Shown piece by piece: positions 51,127 through 59,385 of a stretch of 64,000 nucleotides of DNA. A program made the position numbers and the translations under genes. The notes under the pieces were generated by a model. That model saw only the letters and a program-made list of their open reading frames with translations, was not told the origin of the DNA and made no database searches. Each line of letters opens with the position of its first letter. Within the stretch, counting starts at the first letter, position 1. Source of the DNA: SIG701 sp045611685 (lineage in GTDB: Bacteria > Bacillota > Clostridia > Oscillospirales > CAG-272); assembly GCA_045611685.1 (NCBI GenBank), contig JAZKXO010000024.1, positions 1 to 64,000 of the forward strand, given 5' to 3'.

Positions 51127-52194
51127 ATGGATACGGAATTTGATTTTGAGAATCGGATTGTTACAACCGACTGCATTTCCGAAGACGGCGAGAACGAACT
51201 GAGTCTCCGCCCTCACACCCTCGAGGAGTACGTCGGTCAGACCAAATCCAAAGACATACTGAAAATTTATATTGAGGCTGCAAAAATGCGCGGAGAATGC
51301 CTCGATCACGTTCTGCTCTACGGACCACCCGGCCTCGGCAAAACAACGCTTTCCGCTATTATCGCTTCGGAGCTCGGCGTAAATCTCCGCGTTACTTCCG
51401 GTCCCGCGATTGAAAAACAGGGCGATCTTGCAGCGCTCCTCACAAATCTTGGAGAAGGCGACGTCCTTTTCATTGACGAAATTCACCGACTGTCCCGCTC
51501 GGTAGAAGAGATCCTGTATCCCGCCATGGAGGATTACGCCCTCGACATCATTATCGGTAAAGGTCCTTCCGCGCGCAGTATCAGAGTCCCTCTGCCTCAC
51601 TTCACGCTGGTAGGTGCCACCACACGTGCGGGACAGCTTACAACCCCGCTTCGTGACAGATTCGGCGTTCTGTTGAAGCTTGAACTTTACACAACAGAGG
51701 AGCTTGCGCAGATCGTTCAAAGAAGTGCGGGAATTCTGAATGTGCCGATCACAGAAGACGGCGCTTTGGAAATTGCTTCCCGCTCACGCGGAACCCCTCG
51801 TATTGCAAACCGCTTTTTAAAACGAGTCCGCGATTACGCGCAGGTCAAAGGCGACGGCACAATCACGCTGGATTCCGCAAGAGAAGCCCTTTCTATGCTC
51901 GACGTTGATGAGTTAGGCCTCGACAATATCGACAGACGCATGCTCCATACGATCATCAACATATACGGCGGCGGTCCCGTTGGTCTCGATACGCTTGCCG
52001 CCACCGTCGGTGAGGAAGCCGTAACACTGGAGGATGTGTACGAGCCTTATCTCATGCAGATCGGTTTTTTGAGTCGTACCCCCCGCGGCAGATGCGTAAC
52101 GAAACTGGGCTACGATCATTTGGGCCTCCCTTATACCGCCGCCACCGTCAAAAACAATATGCAAATTGAAATGGATGACACGACAGATGAGTGA
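51127..52194 (+). CDS. ruvB: Holliday junction branch-migration ATPase RuvB
   Basis: 355 residues. LRPHTLEEYVGQTKSKDIL, Walker A GPPGLGKTTLSAII, Walker B VLFIDEIHRLSRSVEE, sensor TLVGATTRAGQLTTPLRDRFG and C-terminal winged helix with QIGFLSRTPRGR. The N-terminus is slightly long. GAAAGGACG precedes ATG 51127. Overlaps the RadC-like gene by 8 bp. Confidence 0.97.
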   Translation: MDTEFDFENRIVTTDCISEDGENELSLRPHTLEEYVGQTKSKDILKIYIEAAKMRGECLDHVLLYGPPGLGKTTLSAIIASELGVNLRVTSGPAIEKQGDLAALLTNLGEGDVLFIDEIHRLSRSVEEILYPAMEDYALDIIIGKGPSARSIRVPLPHFTLVGATTRAGQLTTPLRDRFGVLLKLELYTTEELAQIVQRSAGILNVPITEDGALEIASRSRGTPRIANRFLKRVRDYAQVKGDGTITLDSAREALSMLDVDELGLDNIDRRMLHTIINIYGGGPVGLDTLAATVGEEAVTLEDVYEPYLMQIGFLSRTPRGRCVTKLGYDHLGLPYTAATVKNNMQIEMDDTTDE

Positions 52195-52903
52195 AGACAA
52201 CGTTCATGCAGGCCACAGAGAACGCCTGCGTACCAGATACAAGCGATGCGGATTTGACGACTTTCAGGAGCATGAAGTTCTGGAACTTCTCCTGTTCTAT
52301 TCTATTCCGCGCGCTAACACAAACCCGCTCGCACATAACCTTTTGAATCATTTCGGCTCCCTTTATTCCGTTATGAACGCAAGCTACGAGGCGCTTTGTG
52401 AGGTTGAGGGCGTGGGGCCGGCAAGTGCTGCTTTGATTCGCACGGTGGCTGACAGCGCGAGAGCCGCAAAACTGAAAGAACTCGCAAGCGAACCACTCCT
52501 CTCTCCCGAAAAACTGTACATTTACGCTACGGAATGGTTTTTAGGCAAACCACACGGCACGGTAGCAGTTTTACTCCTTGACGCAAAACGAAAAATTATA
52601 ACCGTGCGTACGATCGCAGAGGAACATCTCCGTTTGCCGGCATCCTTTCCGGAAGAAATACTACGTCTCTGTCAGCAAATGGACGCGTCAAACGTTGTTC
52701 TGATGCACAACCACGTGGACGGTGTTATGGAGCCATCTTACGAGGACATATATCTCACACGCGAGATATACAGCACTCTCAAAGACAACGGTATCACACT
52801 TCTCGAGCATATGATCGTCCACGAACTGGACGCCATCCCTTGTCTGAACATTTCTATGAACGAAGAAGTTTCCGGATTCCCGACGAAATACAAAAAGCAA
52901 TAA
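52187..52903 (+). CDS. radC: RadC-family protein with altered JAMM motif
   Basis: 238 residues from ATG 52187. Helix-hairpin-helix region (VEGVGPASAALIRTVADSA, about 77-95) followed by an MPN/JAMM-like domain. The canonical HNHPSG-x-x-x-PS-x-x-D reads HNHVDGVMEPSYED: both His and the Asp remain but PSG is VDG. RadC proteins are not proven repair nucleases despite the name. Placed directly after ruvAB, ends at a terminator. Confidence 0.85.
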   Translation: MSEDNVHAGHRERLRTRYKRCGFDDFQEHEVLELLLFYSIPRANTNPLAHNLLNHFGSLYSVMNASYEALCEVEGVGPASAALIRTVADSARAAKLKELASEPLLSPEKLYIYATEWFLGKPHGTVAVLLLDAKRKIITVRTIAEEHLRLPASFPEEILRLCQQMDASNVVLMHNHVDGVMEPSYEDIYLTREIYSTLKDNGITLLEHMIVHELDAIPCLNISMNEEVSGFPTKYKKQ

Positions 52904-52904
52904 C

Positions 52905-52934
52905 AAAAAGGCACCGGTGAAAGGTGCCTTTTTT
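52905..52934. terminator. Bidirectional terminator
   Basis: 11-bp arms AAAAAGGCACC / GGTGCCTTTTT with a 7-nt loop between the convergent radC-like and DUF4097 genes. Confidence 0.88.
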
Positions 52935-52949
52935 GTCAAAATACGCTTA

Positions 52950-53912
52950 TCAGCGGCGTATTTCTATTTTGATATTACCTGTATCGGTAGTAATCTCACA
53001 TCTGCCGCCGCTCACGGAATCGGGCACATCAATACGTCCCGTATCCGATCGCGTTATGAACACCTTTTCCGAAAGAAGCGTTCCCTTCACGTCGCCTGTA
53101 TCTGTTACAACAAAAAGTTCAGCGGCATCCGCACCGTCAAACCGTACGTCGCCGGTACTTCTTTGGACGGAAAGTTTTCCATCCGCAATCATGTTCGTAA
53201 AAAGTATATCGCCCGTGTTGCCTGTCGAAACGAAGTTTTTGCACGTAAGATCGGAAAGTTGTGCTTTGCCGGTGCTTACACTGACTTCAACGTCACCATC
53301 GCATTTCACATTGGATACACTTACTTTACCTGTTGAAACAGCAAGATTGAGCACACCGGCAGATATGTCTCGGACAGAGATATCGCCCGTACTCGTCTTA
53401 ATTTTCAAGCATCCCGATACGAACGCACTACATGTGATATCTCCCGTACTTGCCTCAATTTCAACGCTTTCAAAGGAGAAACAGGCCGGTATTTCTATGT
53501 TGCCCGTGCTCTCTTTCACAGAAAGGCGGGCATAATCCCCGACGGGCAAATATACAATTATCGCCGGTTTACCGAACGAAATGATCCGCTCGTGCCATTT
53601 TCTCGTATCGACAAGTTCAATGAGAAGCGTGCCGTTCTCTACTCCGACCGCGTGCTTTGCGCTCTCCTGCTCGTAGCAGATAATCGACGTTTTTCCGTCC
53701 TCAGACGGTCTGAACATAATATCGGCAGTATCACTGGCAATCGCAAAATCCCCATACTGATCGTCTATCTCATAGCGGTTTCTCTCATACTGCACCGTGG
53801 GCAGTTTTTCCACATCCCAGTCGACCGCAAGCATGACGCCGCCGATGAGAATGAGTCCGGCGGCGATAAGCAAAGCCGCAAAAACGATCCATTTTACCGT
53901 TTCGTTACCCAT
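52950..53912 (-). CDS. DUF4097 surface beta-repeat protein
   Basis: 320 residues: N-terminal helix (about residues 8-30), then a right-handed beta-helix-like domain with the recurring core S/D-T-G-x-I/V (ESTGNIEI, ASTGDITC, TSTGDISV, VSTGKVSV, VSTGKAQL, RSTGDVRF, TDTGDVKG, SDTGRIDV, TDTGNIKI) spaced about 20 residues. DUF4097 adhesin-like proteins usually follow PadR and DUF1700, as here. Overlaps DUF1700 by 8 bp. Confidence 0.88.
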   Translation of the reverse strand: MGNETVKWIVFAALLIAAGLILIGGVMLAVDWDVEKLPTVQYERNRYEIDDQYGDFAIASDTADIMFRPSEDGKTSIICYEQESAKHAVGVENGTLLIELVDTRKWHERIISFGKPAIIVYLPVGDYARLSVKESTGNIEIPACFSFESVEIEASTGDITCSAFVSGCLKIKTSTGDISVRDISAGVLNLAVSTGKVSVSNVKCDGDVEVSVSTGKAQLSDLTCKNFVSTGNTGDILFTNMIADGKLSVQRSTGDVRFDGADAAELFVVTDTGDVKGTLLSEKVFITRSDTGRIDVPDSVSGGRCEITTDTGNIKIEIRR

Positions 53913-54543
53913 TATGTTTCTCCTTTCGTTGAGAAGATTTTTTACGCCTTACAAAAATGATTTTCGTGAGAAACCAAGCGCCCTTTGTGGCCGCTATAGA
54001 AATGACAAACAAAAGAACGGAAACCCCGGCGACAATAAGAGACGCGCCAAACGTGGCAACTGACGTTACGGTAAAGCCACCGAGCGCAAAGCCTATCCCC
54101 GCCATAATGCCGCCGATGGATGTAAGCACGACCGCACCGACCACCGCCCACAGGGAGATGATCACTGCCCAGAGCGAAGTATATAACGATAAAATGATAG
54201 CGAACACAGCTATGAGAATCGGGATCCACAAGGGAGCACCAAGCACCAGAAGAACGATTTCTCCCGCTCTCATATGGCGTCTTGCTTTCTTTTCCTTTGT
54301 GTTTTCCGTTTTTATTTCCTCCGGAATCATTTCTTCCGCTTTGTCGCGAGAAAACTCGGCTACGATTTCAGCAGAGATCTCATCAAGGTTACCAACAGCC
54401 GAAACCGCCTCTCCCTCGCTCAGCCCCTCTTCCATTCGATCCTCGATCATTTCTCTGTAAAAATGCAGGCGTTCTTGGGCGTCCTCTTTGGGCAAGGCGG
54501 ATAATTTTGCCCGTAAGGCTTCAATAAATTCCGATTTATTCAT
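53905..54543 (-). CDS. DUF1700 (HAAS domain) membrane protein
   Basis: 212 residues. N-terminal HAAS/DUF1700 helices: MNKSEFIEALRAKLSALPKEDAQERLHFYREMIEDRMEEG, split by EGEAVSAVGNLDEISAEI, followed by four helices (about residues 100-195). These proteins are found with PadR regulators and are thought to relay envelope stress; mechanism unknown. ATGA overlap with padR. Confidence 0.88.
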   Translation of the reverse strand: MNKSEFIEALRAKLSALPKEDAQERLHFYREMIEDRMEEGLSEGEAVSAVGNLDEISAEIVAEFSRDKAEEMIPEEIKTENTKEKKARRHMRAGEIVLLVLGAPLWIPILIAVFAIILSLYTSLWAVIISLWAVVGAVVLTSIGGIMAGIGFALGGFTVTSVATFGASLIVAGVSVLLFVISIAATKGAWFLTKIIFVRRKKSSQRKEKHNG

Positions 54544-54857
54544 ACTTCTGCCGACTCCTTAATTATAAACTGATACATAAGCATGACTTCTCGCCACTCA
54601 TCCTTGAAATCTTCAATACGCCCGAGTCCTGCCTTCGTGATATGATAATACTTACGAAGTCTGCCTCCGTGCTCCGCCGTGCGCACCGTGAGCATATTTG
54701 CCGTCTCAAGACGTTTCAAAATGGTGTATAAGGTCGACTCCGAAAGTTCAAAATACGGCTTTACATCTTTAATAATTTTATACCCGTATGAATCTTCGTT
54801 TTTAATCGCGGCCAAAACGCACACGTCCAAAAGTCCGCGTTTCAACTGAGCATCCAT
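54540..54857 (-). CDS. PadR-family transcriptional regulator
   Basis: 105 residues, winged helix: MDAQLKRGLLDVCVLAAIKNEDSYGYKIIKDVKPYF, LSESTLYTILKRLETANMLTV, GGRLRKYYHITKAGLGRIEDF. Short PadR-s1 type without a long C-terminal domain. A palindrome overlapping its own promoter suggests autorepression. Heads the PadR-DUF1700-DUF4097 operon. Confidence 0.93.
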   Translation of the reverse strand: MDAQLKRGLLDVCVLAAIKNEDSYGYKIIKDVKPYFELSESTLYTILKRLETANMLTVRTAEHGGRLRKYYHITKAGLGRIEDFKDEWREVMLMYQFIIKESAEV

Positions 54858-54877
54858 TATATACCTCCCTTCACAAT

Positions 54878-54910
54878 ATACATCATATCACGATGTATTG
54901 TGTTTGTCAA
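54878..54910 (-). promoter_or_regulatory. padR promoter with PadR-type operator
   Basis: Minus strand TTGACA (54905-54910), 17-bp spacer, TATGAT (54882-54887). The palindrome ATACATC-N7-GATGTAT (54878-54898) covers the -10 and part of the spacer and contains the ACAT/ATGT pairing seen in PadR operators. Confidence 0.7.
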
Positions 54911-54922
54911 GAAAAACACAAA

Positions 54923-54954
54923 AAAAGACAGTATTGTTTCGCATACTGTCTTTT
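54923..54954 (-). terminator. Terminator after recR
   Basis: 12-bp arms AAAAGACAGTAT / ATACTGTCTTTT with an 8-nt loop; on the minus strand a T7 run follows. Confidence 0.88.
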
Positions 54955-54973
54955 ACCACGGCGATTTCCGCCA

Positions 54974-55576
54974 TCAATTCATATCGTATCTGCCCTCAAG
55001 AGCACGTTTAAGGGTGATTTCGTCCGTGTATTCCAAATCACCGCCTACGGGCACGCCGTTGGCAATACGGCTGATTTTCACACCGTACGGCGCAATCTGA
55101 CGGGACAAATACATAGCGGTTGCCTCGCCCTCCACCGTAGAATTGGTAGCAAGGATTACCTCACCAACGCCGCCTTCCTCGATGCGAGCCATCAACTCTT
55201 TGATCTTCAGTTGATCCGGACCGATACGGCGCATGGGGGAAATTGCACCGTGGAGAACGTGATACACACCGCGATAACCGTGCATTTTTTCAAACGCGAT
55301 AACCGCGCGCGGATCCTCTACAACACAAATCACGCTTTCGTCGCGATCGTCGGAACGACAGATATTGCAAAGAGTATCGGTCGTTATGTTTTGACAGCAT
55401 TCACACAGATTAATATCCGTTTTTGCAGCAACGAGCGCGTCGGCGAAATCACGAACCTCTTCTTCCGAAAAGTTCATCACGCAGAACGCAAGACGGACAG
55501 CGGTTTTCGCCCCAATTCCATCAAGCTTTCGGAATTTATCCGCCAGCCGCTGCAAAGGCTCAATATATTCCGTCAT
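54974..55576 (-). CDS. recR: Recombination protein RecR
   Basis: 200 residues. Helix-hairpin-helix LDGIGAKTAVRLAF, zinc finger CECCQNITTDTLCNIC (57-72 region), TOPRIM segment ICVVEDPRAVIAFEKMHGYRGVYHVLHG and the C-terminal SRLARGVPVGG-like segment ISRIANGVPVGGDLEYTD. Works with RecO/RecF at gaps. Follows ybaB in the classical dnaX-ybaB-recR operon. Confidence 0.97.
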   Translation of the reverse strand: MTEYIEPLQRLADKFRKLDGIGAKTAVRLAFCVMNFSEEEVRDFADALVAAKTDINLCECCQNITTDTLCNICRSDDRDESVICVVEDPRAVIAFEKMHGYRGVYHVLHGAISPMRRIGPDQLKIKELMARIEEGGVGEVILATNSTVEGEATAMYLSRQIAPYGVKISRIANGVPVGGDLEYTDEITLKRALEGRYDMN

Positions 55577-55578
55577 AC

Positions 55579-55935
55579 TTAAAACATGCCGGGCATACCG
55601 GGAATATTCATAGAACCGGTAACCTTAGCCATTTCCTCGTTGTTTGTTTCGTTTACTTTCTTGATCGCCTCGTTTACGCCTGCCACCAGAATATCGGAAA
55701 GCGTTTCAATATCATCCGGATCAACGATTTCCGGTTTCAGATCAATGGATTTGATCTCCATCTTACCGGTGATTTTTACGGTCACGACACCGCCGCCGGC
55801 AGAGACTTCATACTCGCGTGCATCAAGTTCCTCTTGGAGTGTTGCGATGTCCTCCTGCATCTTTTGCGCCTGGCGAAGCATGCTCTGCATATTCTGCGGT
55901 CCGCCGCCCATGCCTTTCGGGATTCTTGCTTTCAT
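55579..55935 (-). CDS. ybaB: YbaB/EbfC nucleoid-associated protein
   Basis: 118 residues. GGPQNMQSMLRQAQKMQEDIATLQEELDARE (coiled coil), VSAGGGVVTVKITGKMEIKSIDL and EIVDPDDIETLSDILVAGVNEAI are family signatures. DNA-binding dimer. GCGGAGGAAATACAT precedes ATG 55935. Confidence 0.96.
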   Translation of the reverse strand: MKARIPKGMGGGPQNMQSMLRQAQKMQEDIATLQEELDAREYEVSAGGGVVTVKITGKMEIKSIDLKPEIVDPDDIETLSDILVAGVNEAIKKVNETNNEEMAKVTGSMNIPGMPGMF

Positions 55936-55956
55936 ATGTATTTCCTCCGCATTTGA

Positions 55957-57537
55957 TTATAAACTGTTATACAGGTCTTCCGCTGCTGATTCGAAACCGA
56001 GCTCTTTCGTTTTCACTTCAACAATTATTTCCGCGGTACCTGCGGTTACCTTGCAAAGCGCTAAAGCGTTCGCAACAGATGCCTTTGATTTTTCATCCGA
56101 AAGCATCTTTGCGGCGAAGTCAGTTGCGGCGCAGATACGTGCTTTCATTCCGTCCGGCGAAACAAAAACAGCTGATTCCAAAAGAAAACTCTGCGCCCTC
56201 TTGTCAAACCTCCCGATTTTTTCAATCACTTCACTAATATCCGGCACAGGTTCAAATTCATCTGTGGCATTATTGATGTGAGTTTTTTCGGGTATTCTCT
56301 CAGAAATAGTTTCTATGACTTTTTTGGGCTCGTTATGGTGAACCCCACTCTTTTCCTTGCGTATAGGAGCAGATGATGCGCCGATTTCAATGAGAGCAAT
56401 ACGATCTTCTAACTGTCCAATGCGTGCGAGAAGCGACTCGGTCGATTGATCGAGCGCCGGCTCACACATGCGAATACAGGCAAATTCTGCGATCGTCCGC
56501 TTCATCTGCGGCGCACGTAGCATCGCCTGGAACGCCTGATCAAGAATACCGCAGTGATAGGTCAGCGTTTTTATGTTGAATTTATCAGCTGCATCAAGAA
56601 GAAGCGCGCATTCCTGACTCGTGAGATCGAGATAGGACGCCACCTCGTCTGCGTATTTCCCAACCATCATATCTCGATAGAAGGACGTCAGCTCCTGCCA
56701 GAACACGGTTATGTCCTTAGAAGAAGCGACCACATCAGAAATCACGGAAAACATTGCCTTAATATCTCCGTGCGAAAGCGAAAGAACGGCATCGTGCAGA
56801 AACGCATAACTGCTGAGTCCGAGAATGTCTCTGACTCGATCGATCGTTACGTCCGCACCGCCGCCGCTGCAAAGTTCGAAAAGATTGATAGCATCACGCA
56901 TACCACCCTGCGCCTGGCGAGCAATTTGCTGTGCCGCTTCTTCTTCGAGGAGAATGTTCTCAATTTTCGCGATATACATTAAGCGTTCGGTCAAAACGGA
57001 GAGAGAAATTCGCCTGAAATCAAAGCGCTGACAACGGGAAACGATCGTTGTGGGCAGTTTGTGCATTTCCGTTGTAGCGAGAATAAACACCACGTGTTCC
57101 GGCGGTTCCTCGAGCGTTTTGAGAAGTGCGTTAAACGCGCTGGTAGACAGCATATGTACCTCGTCAATGATGTACACGCGTCGCTTCAGCATCGCCGGTG
57201 TATAAGAAACCTCGTCGCGGATATCACGGATATAGTCTACGCCATTGTTGGATGCCGCGTCCATTTCAAGAACGTCCGGCGCACTGGCAGAATCAATGGC
57301 GCGGCAGGAGGGGCACTCACAGCAAGGATTCCCACCTTTAGGATTCTCACAGTTTACCGCTTTAGCCAGTATTTTGGCACACGTCGTTTTGCCCGTCCCG
57401 CGGGAGCCACAAAACAGATATGCATGAGAAACACGCTCATTTTCCGTCTGGTATTTCAAAACAGAGGTAATATGCTCTTGGCCGCATACATCATCAAATA
57501 CGGTCGGACGGTATTTTCTGTACAGCGCCTGATACAT
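55957..57537 (-). CDS. dnaX: DNA polymerase III subunit gamma/tau
   Basis: 526 residues from ATG 57537 (AAAGGAG 9 bp upstream); longer frames run into the SRP RNA and are rejected. MYQALYRKYRPTVFDDVCGQEHI, Walker A GSRGTGKTTCAKILAKAVNC, zinc site CCECPSCRAID, Walker B VYIIDEVHMLS, sensor ATTEMHKLPTTIVSRCQRFDFRRI. Clamp-loader ATPase. No obvious frameshift site was sought in detail. Begins about 30 bp after the SRP RNA, a known order. Confidence 0.96.
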   Translation of the reverse strand: MYQALYRKYRPTVFDDVCGQEHITSVLKYQTENERVSHAYLFCGSRGTGKTTCAKILAKAVNCENPKGGNPCCECPSCRAIDSASAPDVLEMDAASNNGVDYIRDIRDEVSYTPAMLKRRVYIIDEVHMLSTSAFNALLKTLEEPPEHVVFILATTEMHKLPTTIVSRCQRFDFRRISLSVLTERLMYIAKIENILLEEEAAQQIARQAQGGMRDAINLFELCSGGGADVTIDRVRDILGLSSYAFLHDAVLSLSHGDIKAMFSVISDVVASSKDITVFWQELTSFYRDMMVGKYADEVASYLDLTSQECALLLDAADKFNIKTLTYHCGILDQAFQAMLRAPQMKRTIAEFACIRMCEPALDQSTESLLARIGQLEDRIALIEIGASSAPIRKEKSGVHHNEPKKVIETISERIPEKTHINNATDEFEPVPDISEVIEKIGRFDKRAQSFLLESAVFVSPDGMKARICAATDFAAKMLSDEKSKASVANALALCKVTAGTAEIIVEVKTKELGFESAAEDLYNSL

Positions 57538-57565
57538 ATAAGCGTGCTCCTTTCTTCGATCTGCT

Positions 57566-57885
57566 TTAAAAATAATGCAAGCCGCAAAGTAAGGCCATAC
57601 ACCTAAAAGTCGAACTGCCCACATATGCGCCACCGTATAGTCTGCTCAGAACAGGCATCCTTGCGGCGCATCAGCTAAACTGCTTAATGCTGCTTGGTTC
57701 CCCACCTGACATGGTTCACAGCCGCTGATCGCGCAAGACCCATTCCTCAACACAGCCTGCTACGGCGCAGACCACACGTACACAGCCCTCAAAATAGGAA
57801 TCAACCCCTGCTATAGCGGATTTCAGGTACAAGGACCCGCTGCTCCCCCGGCTGGTATGACCTTACTTTGCGGCTTGCATATATC
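57566..57885 (-). ncRNA. ffs: Large signal recognition particle RNA (Alu-containing type)
   Basis: About 315 nt on the minus strand between eno and dnaX. Ends pair over 19 bp (57861-57879 with 57576-57594). The 5' part contains AATCCGCTATAGCAGGGG followed by TTGATTCC, characteristic of the Alu half of clostridial SRP RNA. The 3' part contains the Ffh-binding domain GTCAGGTGGGGAACCAAGCAGC, split as GTCAGG, a stem with GGAA tetraloop, and AAGCAGC. A promoter with TATAAT is 7 bp upstream. Ends are approximate; the terminal stem followed by ATTATTTTT may act as terminator. Confidence 0.88.
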
Positions 57886-57891
57886 TAAGAT

Positions 57892-57920
57892 ATTATAGCA
57901 TGTTTTTAAAAAGATTGCAA
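57892..57920 (-). promoter_or_regulatory. SRP RNA promoter
   Basis: Minus strand TTGCAA (57915-57920), 17-bp spacer, TATAAT (57892-57897), just ahead of the folded RNA. Confidence 0.82.
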
Positions 57921-57948
57921 GAGGATTTTAGGAGAAAAGTGTGTTCGC

Positions 57949-59217
57949 TCATCCGAGAACTGCACCCGAATTCCCATACAGAGACCGACCGCCGAGTTCC
58001 TGTTCGATCTTCAATAAACGGTTATATTTTGCCACGCGTTCAAAACGGCACGGCGCCCCCGTCTTTATAAAGCCGGCGTTTGTTGCCACGGCGATATCAG
58101 CGATTGAGGTATCAGCGGTTTCGCCCGAACGGTGGGAAATAACCGTTTTATATCCGGATGACTGTGCCATTCTGATAACGGTCATCGTTTCCGTCAAAGT
58201 ACCGATCTGATTCGGTTTGATGAGAACAGCATTCCCCGCCTTTCTTTCAATTCCGGATTTAAGCCGCTTTGGATTCGTAACAAAATAATCGTCGCCGACG
58301 AGCATTACACGCTCTCCTATCACACCTGTCAGCATCTGCCATCCTGCATCGTCATGCTCCCCCACACCGTCTTCAATTGAAATAATTGGATATTCCTTTG
58401 AAAGCCTTTCCCATTCGGCGACAAGATTTTCCGTAGTCATCTTTTTTCCGGCTTTCGGAAGCTTATACTTATCCTTCTCCGCCCATTCACTTGACGCAAC
58501 ATCAAGAGCAATCTTGACCCGCTCCGTATCATATCCGGCGTGCACAACCGCCCCCAAGATTGTTTCGATCGCTTCACTTGTATCCATGAGGTCCGGAGCG
58601 AATCCGCCCTCGTCGCCAACGGCGGTATTCTTCCCTTTCTTTTTCAGCTCACTCCCCAGCGCGTGATAAATCTCAACGCCCGCACGTAGCGCCTCTGTAA
58701 AACTTCCAAACCCAATTGGAACAATCATGAATTCCTGCACGTCCAAATTGTTAGCTGCGTGTGCGCCGCCGTTCAGAATATTCATCATTGGCACCGGCAA
58801 ACGAACGCCGTTCATTCCACCGAGATATCTGTATAACGGAATCCCCAAAGCACGCGCCGATGCACGCGCGCAAGCCAAAGAAACCGATAGGATCGCATTG
58901 GCGCCAAGATTTTCTTTGTTTTCCGTACCGTCTGCTTCCACCATGATGCGGTCAATCTCAAAAAAAGACGCACTTTTTCCACGCACCGCCGCTCGAATCG
59001 TCGTGTTCACGTTCTCAACGGCTTTTTGTACGCCTTTACCGTTATACCGTCCTTTTTCACCGTCTCTGAGTTCAACAGCCTCATAGACGCCTGTAGAAGC
59101 ACCGGAAGGGACACAGGCAGTTCCACTTACTCCGTTTTCAAGGAGTACAGTTGCTTCTACAGTCGGATTTCCTCTTGAATCCAGAATTTCCCTACCAATG
59201 ACATTTTTAATTCTCAT
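57949..59217 (-). CDS. eno: Enolase
   Basis: Converts 2-phosphoglycerate to phosphoenolpyruvate in glycolysis. 422 residues from ATG 59217 (GGAGGCAAAT upstream). IKNVIGREILDSRGNPTVEA, SGASTGVYEAVELRDG, the metal site SIEDGVGEHDDAGW, DDYFVTNPKRLKSGI, and the signature VLIKPNQIGTLTETM with SHRSGETADTSIADIAV. Divergent from the LysM-GH18 gene. Confidence 0.97.
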   Translation of the reverse strand: MRIKNVIGREILDSRGNPTVEATVLLENGVSGTACVPSGASTGVYEAVELRDGEKGRYNGKGVQKAVENVNTTIRAAVRGKSASFFEIDRIMVEADGTENKENLGANAILSVSLACARASARALGIPLYRYLGGMNGVRLPVPMMNILNGGAHAANNLDVQEFMIVPIGFGSFTEALRAGVEIYHALGSELKKKGKNTAVGDEGGFAPDLMDTSEAIETILGAVVHAGYDTERVKIALDVASSEWAEKDKYKLPKAGKKMTTENLVAEWERLSKEYPIISIEDGVGEHDDAGWQMLTGVIGERVMLVGDDYFVTNPKRLKSGIERKAGNAVLIKPNQIGTLTETMTVIRMAQSSGYKTVISHRSGETADTSIADIAVATNAGFIKTGAPCRFERVAKYNRLLKIEQELGGRSLYGNSGAVLG

Positions 59218-59385
59218 ATTTGCCTCCATTGTTCTTTTTCTCTTAAAATCTGCGTAGAATTGTTTTATCGGCATCAGCCATTTTGGATTTATTTTTCCTC
59301 AAACAATATTTTTTATACAGCGCCGAACAATTTCCTAAAAGGCACATATGCTAAATATGAAATTACTTTTTCAAGGGAGAAAGTT

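Noticed and set aside
57538..57633. Upstream extension of the dnaX frame
   Set aside because: It overlaps the 3' end of the SRP RNA and has no ribosome site; the start at 57537 gives the standard N-terminus.
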